Shown: positions 1 through 5,657 of the stretch, in pieces
Layout: the number at the start of each line of letters is the position of its first letter
How positions within the stretch are numbered: position 1 is the first letter of the stretch
NCBI GenBank assembly: GCA_938017765.1
Contig: CALIJH010000084.1
Coordinates: 1 to 7,395, forward strand
Reading direction: 5' to 3'
DNA: 7,395 bases
Source of the DNA: an uncultured Leptotrichia sp.
Lineage (GTDB): Bacteria > Fusobacteriota > Fusobacteriia > Fusobacteriales > Leptotrichiaceae
Program-made: the position numbers and the translations under genes
Notes under the pieces: generated by a model
What the model was told of the DNA's origin: nothing
Seen by the model: the letters and a program-made list of their open reading frames with translations, nothing else
Databases searched by the model: none

Positions 1-46
1 GCCGTATGATCTGTCAAGAGGAAGAATCGTGTATAGGAAAAAATAA
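1..46 (+). CDS. infA: Translation initiation factor IF-1, C-terminal end (partial)
   Basis: Only the last 14 codons are present, reading PYDLSRGRIVYRKK and then TAA at 44-46, in the frame beginning at base 2. This matches the conserved end of IF-1 (typically LSPYDLTRGRIxYRxK), a small OB-fold protein that binds the 30S A site during initiation. The rest of the gene lies upstream of the window. The position immediately before rpmJ is the usual infA-rpmJ-rpsM order in bacterial ribosomal clusters and supports the call. The fragment is short, but motif and context agree. Confidence 0.9.
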   Translation, partial: PYDLSRGRIVYRKK

Positions 47-70
47 CATTTTTTGGAAGGAGGGTTTTTA

Positions 71-184
71 ATGAAAGTGAAAGCTTCAGTAAAACCTATC
101 TGTGACAAATGTAAAATAATCAAGCGTCATGGAAAAGTAAGAGTAATATGCGAAAACCCTAAACATAAGCAAATACAAGGATAA
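71..184 (+). CDS. rpmJ: 50S ribosomal protein L36 (bL36), zinc-binding form
   Basis: This 37-residue protein begins MKVKASVKPICDKCK and has the normal L36 length. It is a small basic protein of the large ribosomal subunit. The zinc-binding residues of the Cys-containing form are all visible: C11, C14, C27 and H32. The start at 71 is fixed by a strong Shine-Dalgarno, AAGGAGG at 57-63, with a 7-base spacer. It lies 24 bases after infA and is probably co-transcribed with it. It is followed by an unusually long gap before rpsM. The gene is very short, and the identification rests on the CXXC-C-H spacing, the basic composition and the locus order. Confidence 0.97.
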   Translation: MKVKASVKPICDKCKIIKRHGKVRVICENPKHKQIQG

Positions 185-363
185 GATGAACAAATAAGCA
201 ATCTGAAAAAATTTTTATTTAAGTTATATATAATTCGGGAGAGATATGATATAAAATAAAAATTGTAAAGATATGTTTGGCTGTAGGGCTTATTCCTTAT
301 GTTTTTTTATGTAAGGGCATATTGAAGAAGATTTAAAAATATCAAAAACAAGGAGGAAAAGAT
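185..363 (+). promoter_or_regulatory. Long untranslated leader upstream of rpsM; candidate alpha-operon control region
   Basis: This 179-base gap separates rpmJ from rpsM, whereas every other gap in the cluster is 24-33 bases. It contains a possible hairpin. Bases 295-302 (CCTTATGT) pair with 309-316 (ATGTAAGG), giving eight pairs including two G-U, around a loop of six T. The segment TTCCTT at 293-298 could also pair with AGGG at 285-288 or with the rpsM Shine-Dalgarno (AAGGAG, 350-355), so mutually exclusive folds are possible. TATAAT (229-234) and TATGAT (245-250) resemble -10 boxes but lack a convincing -35. In E. coli, S4 represses the alpha operon through a pseudoknot just before rpsM. 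An equivalent role here is inference. Confidence 0.45.
351..356 (+). promoter_or_regulatory. Ribosome binding site deciding the TTG start of rpsM
   Basis: AGGAGG lies 7 bases before TTG at 364. It fixes the non-ATG start, since the protein from that codon begins MARIAGVDIP, the conserved S13 N-terminus. Confidence 0.9.
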
Positions 364-729
364 TTGGCTAGAATAGCGGGAGTTGATATTCCAAGAAATA
401 AAAGAGTGGAAATTTCACTTACTTATATTTTCGGAATAGGTAGAAGCACTTCAAACGAGATTTTAGAAAAAGCAGGTGTTGACAAAGACATCAAAGTAAA
501 AGATTTAACTGAAGAACAAGTAGGAAAAATCAGAACAATAGTTGAAGAGTACAAAATCGAAGGGGAACTTAGAAAAGAAATCAGACTTAATATTAAAAGA
601 TTACTTGATATTAAGAGTTACAGAGGATTAAGACACAGAAACGGGTTACCTGTAAGAGGACAAAAAACTAAAACAAACGCAAGAACAAGAAAAGGGCCTG
701 TAAAAATGGCGATAGCTAAGAAAAAATAA
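364..729 (+). CDS. rpsM: 30S ribosomal protein S13 (uS13)
   Basis: S13 sits in the head of the small subunit and contacts the P-site tRNA and the intersubunit bridges with the large subunit. The 121-residue product has the usual length. The N-terminus MARIAGVDIP, the helix-two-turn-helix region with YIFGIG (21-26), and the C-terminal signature RGLRHRNGLPVRGQ (87-100) followed by TKTNART and a lysine-rich tail are all diagnostic. Translation starts at TTG, supported by AGGAGG 7 bases upstream and by the conserved N-terminus. It is the first gene of the alpha operon and is followed by rpsK after 29 bases. One small variation is K101, where many homologues have Arg (RGQRTKTN). Confidence 0.98.
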   Translation: MARIAGVDIPRNKRVEISLTYIFGIGRSTSNEILEKAGVDKDIKVKDLTEEQVGKIRTIVEEYKIEGELRKEIRLNIKRLLDIKSYRGLRHRNGLPVRGQKTKTNARTRKGPVKMAIAKKK

Positions 730-758
730 GAAAATTTAAGTTAAGGAGGAAACCATAA

Positions 759-1148
759 GTGGCTAAAAAACCAGCAGTTTCAAAAAAGAAAAAATTAAAA
801 AATATTCCTAACGGGATAGCATATATACATTCTACTTTTAATAATACTGTTGTAACTATAACAGATTCTGAAGGTAAAGTTGTAATCTGGAAATCAGGAG
901 GAACTTCAGGGTTCAAGGGGACTAAAAAAGGAACTCCGTTTGCAGCTCAGATAGCAGCAGAACAGGCGGCACAAGTAGCAATAGAAAACGGAATGAAGCA
1001 AATAGAAATAAAAATAAAAGGGCCGGGTTCAGGAAGAGAAGCTTCCATAAGATCTATACAGGCTACAGGCCTTGAAGTAACAAGAATAGTTGATATAACT
1101 CCGGTACCTCATAATGGTGCTAGACCGCCTAAAAAGAGAAGACCGTAA
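759..1148 (+). CDS. rpsK: 30S ribosomal protein S11 (uS11)
   Basis: S11 forms part of the small-subunit platform near the E site and the mRNA exit. The protein has 129 residues, the usual family size. After a lysine-rich N-terminal tail it shows the core AYIHSTFNNTVVTITD (21-36) and the signature KGPGSGREASIRSIQ (87-101). It ends in DITPVPHNGARPPKKRRP, the conserved PHNG-RPPK-RR tail. Ala121 replaces the Cys seen in many homologues (PHNGCRPPK). Translation starts at GTG, 8 bases after AAGGAGGA (743-750). The next gene, rpsD, begins after 28 bases, which fits one polycistronic message. Confidence 0.98.
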   Translation: MAKKPAVSKKKKLKNIPNGIAYIHSTFNNTVVTITDSEGKVVIWKSGGTSGFKGTKKGTPFAAQIAAEQAAQVAIENGMKQIEIKIKGPGSGREASIRSIQATGLEVTRIVDITPVPHNGARPPKKRRP

Positions 1149-1176
1149 ATTTATTAAATAAGGAGGAAATAGATAA

Positions 1177-1764
1177 ATGGCAAGAGATAGACAGCCGGTG
1201 TTAAAAAAATGTAGAAATCTTGGCTTAGATCCAAGCATTTTAGGAGTTAATAAAAAATCAAACAGAAATATAAGACCGAATGCAAATAGAAAATTAACTG
1301 AATATGGAATACAGTTAAGAGAAAAACAGAAAGCAAAATTTGTTTATGGAGTAATGGAAAAACAATTCTATAAATTATACGAAGAAGCTACAAGAAAAGA
1401 AGGAGTAACAGGGGAATTATTACTTCAATACTTAGAAAGAAGATTAGATAATGTTATTTACAGATTAGGTTTTGGTACAACAAGAAGACAGGCAAGACAA
1501 ATTGTCAGTCATGGGCATGTGCTTATAAACGGAAAAAGAGTTAATATAGCATCTTACAGAGTAAAACAGGGAGATGTAATTTCTTTAAAAGAAAATTCAA
1601 GAGAATTAGCTATAATCAAAGAAGCAGTGGGACAAAAAGCTGTTCCGGGATGGTTGTCATTGGATGAAGGAACATTAACTGCAAAAGTATTGGAAAATCC
1701 GGGAAGAGATTCAGTTGACTTTGAAATTGATGAAGCAATGATTATCGAGTTTTACTCTAGATAA
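1177..1764 (+). CDS. rpsD: 30S ribosomal protein S4 (uS4), cysteine-poor form
   Basis: S4 nucleates 16S rRNA assembly and lines the mRNA entry channel. In E. coli it also represses translation of its own operon. The 195-residue product is slightly shorter than the usual 200-208. The N-terminal S4 region (about 1-85) includes NIRPNANRKLTEYGIQLREKQKAKF. The S4 RNA-binding domain follows at about 86-150, with LERRLDNVIYRLGFG (86-100), RRQARQIVSHGHVLINGKRV and the turn after YRVKQGD. The N-terminus carries a single Cys (C12), so the zinc knuckle of some S4 proteins is absent. The ATG start is preceded by AGGAGG at 1161-1166 with a 10-base spacer. The gene sits 28 bases after rpsK and 33 before rpoA. 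Confidence 0.98.
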   Translation: MARDRQPVLKKCRNLGLDPSILGVNKKSNRNIRPNANRKLTEYGIQLREKQKAKFVYGVMEKQFYKLYEEATRKEGVTGELLLQYLERRLDNVIYRLGFGTTRRQARQIVSHGHVLINGKRVNIASYRVKQGDVISLKENSRELAIIKEAVGQKAVPGWLSLDEGTLTAKVLENPGRDSVDFEIDEAMIIEFYSR

Positions 1765-1797
1765 TAATAATCTAATAATCCAAGGAGTTGATTTAGC

Positions 1798-2769
1798 TTG
1801 TTAAATATTGAAAAAATAGCTAAAAATATAAAATTGACAGAAGAAAAGGAAAACAGATATACAGCTAAATATACGTTAGAGCCTTTATACAGAGGATACG
1901 GAAACACTATTGGAAATGCGTTGAGAAGAATATTGTTATCATCAATACCGGGGTCAGCTATAAAAGGTCTTAGAATAGACGGTGTATTGAATGAATTTTC
2001 GACAATACCCGGAGTAAAAGAAGCTGTTACTGATATAATATTGAATGTCAAGGAAATAGTTGTAGAGCTTGATGAGCCGGGTGAGAAAAAAATGGTTTTA
2101 TCCGTTAAAGGGCCTAAAGTGATAACTGCAGCTGATATTAAGCCTGATGCAGGTATAAAGATTATAAATCCTGAACAGGTTATTGCAACTGTAACAACTG
2201 ACAAAGAGATTAATATGGAATTTTTAGTTGACTCGGGAGAAGGGTTCGTAGTTTCCGATGAAATAGATACTGAAGGTTGGCCTATTGGATATTTGGCAGT
2301 TGACGCAATTTATACACCTATAAAAAAAGTTAACTATACTGTTGAAGATACTATGGTTGGTAGGGTTACAAACTATGATAAATTAGTATTGGAAATTTCT
2401 ACAGACGGAAGTATCGAAATACACGACGCATTATCATATGCTGTGGAATTGTTGATATTACATGTAAAACCGTTTACAAATATCGGTAACAGTATGAGCA
2501 AATTCAGAGGTAATGAAGATGAAGTATCATCAGTAAGTGCTGAAGCTGAAAGCAACATAGAAGATATGAAAATAGAAGAACTTGATTTCACAGTAAGATC
2601 TTATAATTGCTTGAAAAAAGCAGGTGTAAATACAATATCCGATTTGACATCAATGACATATGTCGAATTACTTAAAATTAAGAATTTAGGAAGAAAATCC
2701 CTAAATGAAATCATTGATAAAATGAAAGAACTTGGCTACGATTTAAGTGAAGAAGCCGCAAATCAATAA
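1798..2769 (+). CDS. rpoA: DNA-directed RNA polymerase subunit alpha
   Basis: Alpha dimerises to seed RNA polymerase assembly, and its C-terminal domain binds UP-element DNA and activators. The 323-residue protein is about the usual length (314-330). The N-terminal domain (about 1-235) carries LEPLYRGYGNTIGNALRRILLSSIPG (28-52), the dimerisation and beta-contact region. An acidic linker of roughly 20 residues (about 237-258) follows. The C-terminal domain (about 260-315) shows ELDFTVRSYNCLKKAG and IKNLGRKSLNEI. R267 sits where E. coli has the DNA-binding R265. Translation starts at TTG, with AAGGAG (1782-1787) 10 bases upstream. It lies between rpsD and rplQ, the standard alpha-operon position. 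Confidence 0.98.
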   Translation: MLNIEKIAKNIKLTEEKENRYTAKYTLEPLYRGYGNTIGNALRRILLSSIPGSAIKGLRIDGVLNEFSTIPGVKEAVTDIILNVKEIVVELDEPGEKKMVLSVKGPKVITAADIKPDAGIKIINPEQVIATVTTDKEINMEFLVDSGEGFVVSDEIDTEGWPIGYLAVDAIYTPIKKVNYTVEDTMVGRVTNYDKLVLEISTDGSIEIHDALSYAVELLILHVKPFTNIGNSMSKFRGNEDEVSSVSAEAESNIEDMKIEELDFTVRSYNCLKKAGVNTISDLTSMTYVELLKIKNLGRKSLNEIIDKMKELGYDLSEEAANQ

Positions 2770-2796
2770 AAACTGTATCAAGGAGGGAAGTAGTAA

Positions 2797-3186
2797 ATGA
2801 ATCATAATAAATCATATAGAAAATTAGGTAGAAGAAGCGACCATAGATTAGCTATGCTTAAAAATATGACTATTTCTTTGGTAAAAGCTGAAAGAATAGA
2901 AACAACTGTTACAAGAGCAAAAGAATTAAGAAAATTTACTGAAAAAGTTATAACATTAGGAAAAAAATATAATAATCTTAATCAGGAAAATAATGAGGAA
3001 AGAGCTAAAGCAATCCATTTAAGAAGACAAGCTTTCGCATTTTTAAGAAATGAAGAAGCAGTTGCTAAAATTTTTAAAGAAATAGCACCTAAGTATATGG
3101 ATAGAAATGGTGGTTATACAAGAATTATCAAGACTGATGTAAGAAGAGGAGATTCTGCTGAATTGGCGATAATCGAATTAGTATAA
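2797..3186 (+). CDS. rplQ: 50S ribosomal protein L17 (bL17)
   Basis: L17 is a large-subunit protein near the peptide exit side. The 129-residue product is close to the E. coli length. The N-terminal MNHNKSYRKLGRRSDHRLAM (1-20) and the signature IETTVTRAKELRKFTEKVI (34-52) are typical, and the C-terminus ends in the usual GDSAELAIIELV. A short Asn/Glu-rich insert (about 59-68) lies in the middle of the protein. The ATG start follows AAGGAGGGA at 2780-2788. It begins 27 bases after rpoA and is the last gene before a hairpin terminator, closing the operon as in many bacteria. Confidence 0.97.
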   Translation: MNHNKSYRKLGRRSDHRLAMLKNMTISLVKAERIETTVTRAKELRKFTEKVITLGKKYNNLNQENNEERAKAIHLRRQAFAFLRNEEAVAKIFKEIAPKYMDRNGGYTRIIKTDVRRGDSAELAIIELV

Positions 3187-3208
3187 TTAAATAAAAATTT
3201 TTTTGAGA

Positions 3209-3237
3209 AGTCGGTATCTAGTGGTATCGGCTTTTTT
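3209..3237 (+). terminator. Intrinsic terminator after rplQ
   Basis: A nine-pair stem joins 3209-3217 (AGTCGGTAT) to 3224-3232 (GTATCGGCT), with three G-U pairs in the RNA. The loop has six bases, and a run of six T ends at 3237. It lies 22 bases after the rplQ stop, where the ribosomal operon should end. Confidence 0.82.
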
Positions 3238-3271
3238 AAAAATAAAAATTCAGTAAATATTATTTCAGTCA

Positions 3272-3300
3272 TTTTGTTTTTAAAAAACTGCTATTATAAT
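3272..3300 (+). promoter_or_regulatory. Candidate promoter of the brnQ-type gene
   Basis: A perfect -10 box TATAAT lies at 3295-3300. A weak -35 (TTTTGT at 3272-3277) is spaced by 17 bases. It sits just after the ribosomal operon terminator and would start transcription near 3307. The -10 is strong and the -35 is poor. Confidence 0.55.
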
Positions 3301-3334
3301 ATCAGATAATGAAAGGATATGAATCAAAATAGAA

Positions 3335-4666
3335 ATGAAGAAAAAAGAATTAATAATGATAGGACTGATGACTTTTTCCCTATTTTTTGGAGCAGGAAAT
3401 CTTATATTTCCTCCAATGTTAGGAAAACAGGCAGGGACAAATCTTTTTACAACTATGCTTTTTTTTAGTATCACAGCTATAATTTTTCCTATTCTTGCGA
3501 TAGTCGCCGTAGCAAAATCTGACGGACTCAAAAAACTTGCAAATAAGGTAGACCCCGTGTTTTCAATAATTTTTACAGTGGCTACTTATCTTGCAATAGG
3601 ACCTGCACTGGCAATTCCTAGAGCAGGAACTTTACCTTTTGAGATAGCAATATCTCCTTATTTACCTGCCGGAACATCAAAAAGCCTTGCATTATTTATA
3701 TATACGACAGTATTTTTCGGAGTAGTGTACTGGATAAGTCTAAGTCCGAATAAACTTTTGGACAGAATAAGTAAAATAACTTCACCAATATTTCTGATAA
3801 TGATATTTTTATTATTTATAGGGACTTTCATAAAACCCATGGGAGAGTATTTGTTGCCTGAGACTTTATATTCCCGAAACGGAGGATTACAGGGGTTTCT
3901 CGACGGATATATGACATTGGATGCGTTAGCCGGACTGAATTATGGACTGGTTGTAGTATATGTTATTAAACAGAAAAATATTTTTGAAGAAAACAGAATA
4001 ACAAAAATCGTAATTACAACGGGAATTTTTGCAGGTATTATACTCTTTACAGTTTATATGATGCTGGCTCATGTAGGAGCTTCCAGTGCTGCAATATTTC
4101 CTCAGACAAAAAACGGTGCTGAAATATTGGCAGTTGTCGTAAAATATTCTTATGGAGAATTCGGTACAATATTACTGGCAGGAATATTTACAATAGCATG
4201 TCTGAATATAGGTGTAGGTCTGATTACATCAATAAGTCAGTATTTTAATTCGCTGTTGAAAAAAGTATCTTATAAAATATGGGTTACGATTTGGGTTATA
4301 TGGAGTTATATGCTGGCAAATTTAGGCTTAAATAAAATAATGGAATACAGCATTCCTATATTACTTGCAATTTATCCTGTTTCATTAGTACTGATTATAC
4401 TTGCATTAATTGATAAATATATTGAAAGTAGCTTAATAGTGTATAAAATAACAGTATACCCCACTATTGCAATAAGTATAATACATACTTTAAATAAAAT
4501 GGGGATAAAAGTACCCGTAATAACCTCATTAATGGAAAAATTACCGTTAAATAATGCTGATTTGGGATGGCTGTCAGTTTCATTTATATGTTTTGTAATC
4601 AGTTTGTTCATCATAAAGTTTACAAAAAATAAAAAAAATTGTCTTGATATATCCGATAAATTTTAA
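3335..4666 (+). CDS. brnQ: Branched-chain amino acid : cation symporter, BrnQ/LIVCS family
   Basis: This inner-membrane carrier probably imports leucine, isoleucine and valine, coupled to Na+ or H+. At 443 residues it matches E. coli BrnQ (439). It is hydrophobic throughout, consistent with about 12 membrane segments. Family motifs are FFGAGNLIFPP (17-27), the helix-break region AIGPALAIPRAGT (87-99), DGYMTLDALAGLNYG (190-204) and ACLNIGVGLITSISQYF (288-304). The exact substrate cannot be read from sequence. The start is uncertain. ATG at 3335 gives a family-like N-terminus, but the only clear Shine-Dalgarno (GAAAGGA, 3311-3317) is 17 bases away, and no other NTG lies in frame before the stop at 3320. 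The gene is transcribed alone and ends in a terminator shared with convergent aphA. Confidence 0.93.
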   Translation: MKKKELIMIGLMTFSLFFGAGNLIFPPMLGKQAGTNLFTTMLFFSITAIIFPILAIVAVAKSDGLKKLANKVDPVFSIIFTVATYLAIGPALAIPRAGTLPFEIAISPYLPAGTSKSLALFIYTTVFFGVVYWISLSPNKLLDRISKITSPIFLIMIFLLFIGTFIKPMGEYLLPETLYSRNGGLQGFLDGYMTLDALAGLNYGLVVVYVIKQKNIFEENRITKIVITTGIFAGIILFTVYMMLAHVGASSAAIFPQTKNGAEILAVVVKYSYGEFGTILLAGIFTIACLNIGVGLITSISQYFNSLLKKVSYKIWVTIWVIWSYMLANLGLNKIMEYSIPILLAIYPVSLVLIILALIDKYIESSLIVYKITVYPTIAISIIHTLNKMGIKVPVITSLMEKLPLNNADLGWLSVSFICFVISLFIIKFTKNKKNCLDISDKF

Positions 4667-4693
4667 AAGAGGCGTTAGCCTCTTTTATTTTTT
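4665..4693. terminator. Bidirectional intrinsic terminator between brnQ and aphA
   Basis: A perfect nine-pair stem joins AAAAGAGGC (4665-4673) to GCCTCTTTT (4678-4686), with the four-base loop GTTA. On the plus strand it is followed by a T-rich stretch (4683-4693). On the minus strand the stem ends in TTTT followed by AAAATTT, a weaker tail. It lies between two convergent genes, and its left arm overlaps the last two bases of the brnQ stop codon. Confidence 0.9.
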
Positions 4694-4714
4694 ATTATAT
4701 AAAACTTAAATTAA

Positions 4715-5443
4715 TTACCATGCAGAGTTGATTAGCACTTCTTCTCCATATCCGCCATTAAGTTTTTGAGGATTAGTGGAGTTATATGCTCTTTGAACAC
4801 GTATTCCTCTAATTCCTAATTCTCTTGCAGCCAAAATATCATCATCACTATCTCCGTAATGAATGGATACATTATGTTTTTTAATATAGAATGACTTATC
4901 ATATTTATAGCCGCCTATAGGAGTATCGGCAGTGTATTCTACATAAACCTCTTTTGGTAATGCAAAGTATCTTTGCAATGTTTTTGAAAGTTTTGTAGAT
5001 GTGTAATTTTTATCTTTGGAATGTTTTGTTCTTCCTGTTATAAAGAATATATGGTCTCCTCTTTCCAGATGCATTTTTATAAGGTCTTTTGCAGACTGTT
5101 TTGGTATCGAATGCTCATCTCCATTTTCAGCTACATAATCCCAAAATTTCTGGTTATATAAATAACTTATTGCTCCTCTTTTATCTCCTGGAATTTGGAA
5201 ATAATGTTGTCCATAGATAAAATATCCGCTTGAATGCAATAATGTGTCATCAATGTCAAAGCTTACATTGATAGGTCCTTTTCCTTCCAGACTTTTTTTA
5301 ATATCGTCTACTGATACAAAGTGTACGGCTTTCTGAACTTTGTCAGTTGAATAAAATCCTTCGTGAGTATAAGGAACTTTTGGTCCGGCAGCAAAGACTG
5401 AACTTGCTGACAGTACTGCCAAAACTAATAATAATTTTTTCAT
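4715..5443 (-). CDS. aphA: Class B acid phosphatase, AphA type (periplasmic HAD phosphatase)
   Basis: This family of secreted, metal-dependent HAD enzymes removes phosphate from nucleotides and other phosphomonoesters in the periplasm. The product has 242 residues (E. coli AphA 237). A signal peptide, MKKLLLVLAVLSASSVFA, ends near residue 18. Motif I is FDIDDT (62-67), with nucleophile D63 and acid/base D65, followed by LLHSS. Motif II is FFITGR (133-138). SKTL supplies Lys154, and motif IV is YGDSDDD (196-202). The tail GEEVLINSAW closely resembles the AphA end. I chose ATG at 5443 because AGGAGG (5453-5448, minus strand) precedes it and it opens the signal peptide. An in-frame ATG at 5500 lacks both. 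It converges on brnQ, with no metabolic partner adjacent. Confidence 0.93.
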   Translation of the reverse strand: MKKLLLVLAVLSASSVFAAGPKVPYTHEGFYSTDKVQKAVHFVSVDDIKKSLEGKGPINVSFDIDDTLLHSSGYFIYGQHYFQIPGDKRGAISYLYNQKFWDYVAENGDEHSIPKQSAKDLIKMHLERGDHIFFITGRTKHSKDKNYTSTKLSKTLQRYFALPKEVYVEYTADTPIGGYKYDKSFYIKKHNVSIHYGDSDDDILAARELGIRGIRVQRAYNSTNPQKLNGGYGEEVLINSAW

Positions 5444-5461
5444 AAATCCTCCTAAACATTT

Positions 5462-5490
5462 GATATAATATATTATATCCTTATTTTCAA
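5462..5490 (-). promoter_or_regulatory. Candidate aphA promoter with an embedded 18-bp palindrome
   Basis: On the minus strand TTGAAA (5490-5485) is followed after 17 bases by TATATC (5467-5462). A better -10 sequence, TATAAT (5477-5472), has no good -35 at the right distance. The bases 5462-5479, GATATAATATATTATATC, form a perfect inverted repeat that would overlap either -10 and could be an operator. The region is pure A/T apart from the ends, so chance is a real alternative. Confidence 0.35.
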
Positions 5491-5539
5491 ACTTTATCAT
5501 TAAAATAGAGTTATTTTTTTGTTGAAATTAATTATAAGA

Positions 5540-5568
5540 TTTACAGGACACCAGAATTAGTATATAAA
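5540..5568 (+). promoter_or_regulatory. Candidate upstream promoter of the oppA-type gene (P1)
   Basis: TTTACA at 5540-5545 and TATAAA at 5563-5568 are separated by 17 bases, each one base from consensus. Transcription would begin near 5575 and leave a leader of about 80 bases before the ATG. Confidence 0.5.
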
Positions 5569-5593
5569 ATTATAATTAAAAAATAAAAAAAGA

Positions 5594-5622
5594 CTTCCTT
5601 AAATAAAAAATCAGGTTATAAT
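5594..5622 (+). promoter_or_regulatory. Candidate downstream promoter of the oppA-type gene (P2)
   Basis: A perfect TATAAT at 5617-5622 has only a weak -35 (CTTCCT, 5594-5599) at 17 bases. Transcription would begin near 5629, giving a short leader of about 30 bases. Confidence 0.5.
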
Positions 5623-5646
5623 TTAGTGAAATAAAAAATTTAAGGA
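5596..5646 (+). repeat. Inverted repeat pairing the oppA Shine-Dalgarno with an upstream complement
   Basis: TCCTTAAAT at 5596-5604 is the exact reverse complement of ATTTAAGGA at 5638-5646. The pairing can extend by one G-U (5595-5647). The right arm includes most of the ribosome binding site AAGGAGAG (5642-5649). The spacer of 33 bases contains the P2 -10 box. Confidence 0.6.
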
Positions 5647-5657
5647 GAGTGCATAAT

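Noticed and set aside
201..222. A/T hairpin AAAAAATTTTT after rpmJ as a terminator
   Set aside because: The stem has no G-C pairs and no proper T run follows. Read-through from rpmJ into rpsM is likely.
273..314. Thirteen-codon open frame in the rpsM leader (MFGCRAYSLCFFM), a possible leader peptide
   Set aside because: No Shine-Dalgarno precedes it, its codons do not form an attenuation pattern, and a frame this short is expected by chance. It overlaps the candidate hairpin, which better explains the region.
716..916. Open frames opposite the conserved genes, for example minus strand 716-916, 1029-1238, 1752-2204, 2373-2591, 3280-3531, 3658-3840, 4372-4614 and 6971-7216
   Set aside because: Each lies antisense to a well-identified gene, lacks a convincing ribosome binding site and resembles no family I recognise. 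They are shadows of the coding strand.
5444..5500. Upstream in-frame ATG at 5500 (minus strand) as the aphA start
   Set aside because: It would add 19 polar residues in front of a clean signal peptide, has no ribosome binding site, and would run through the candidate promoter. ATG at 5443 has AGGAGG just upstream.
5649..5657. GTG at 5649 as the oppA start
   Set aside because: The GTG overlaps the Shine-Dalgarno itself. The ATG at 5658 is correctly spaced and opens a normal lipoprotein signal.
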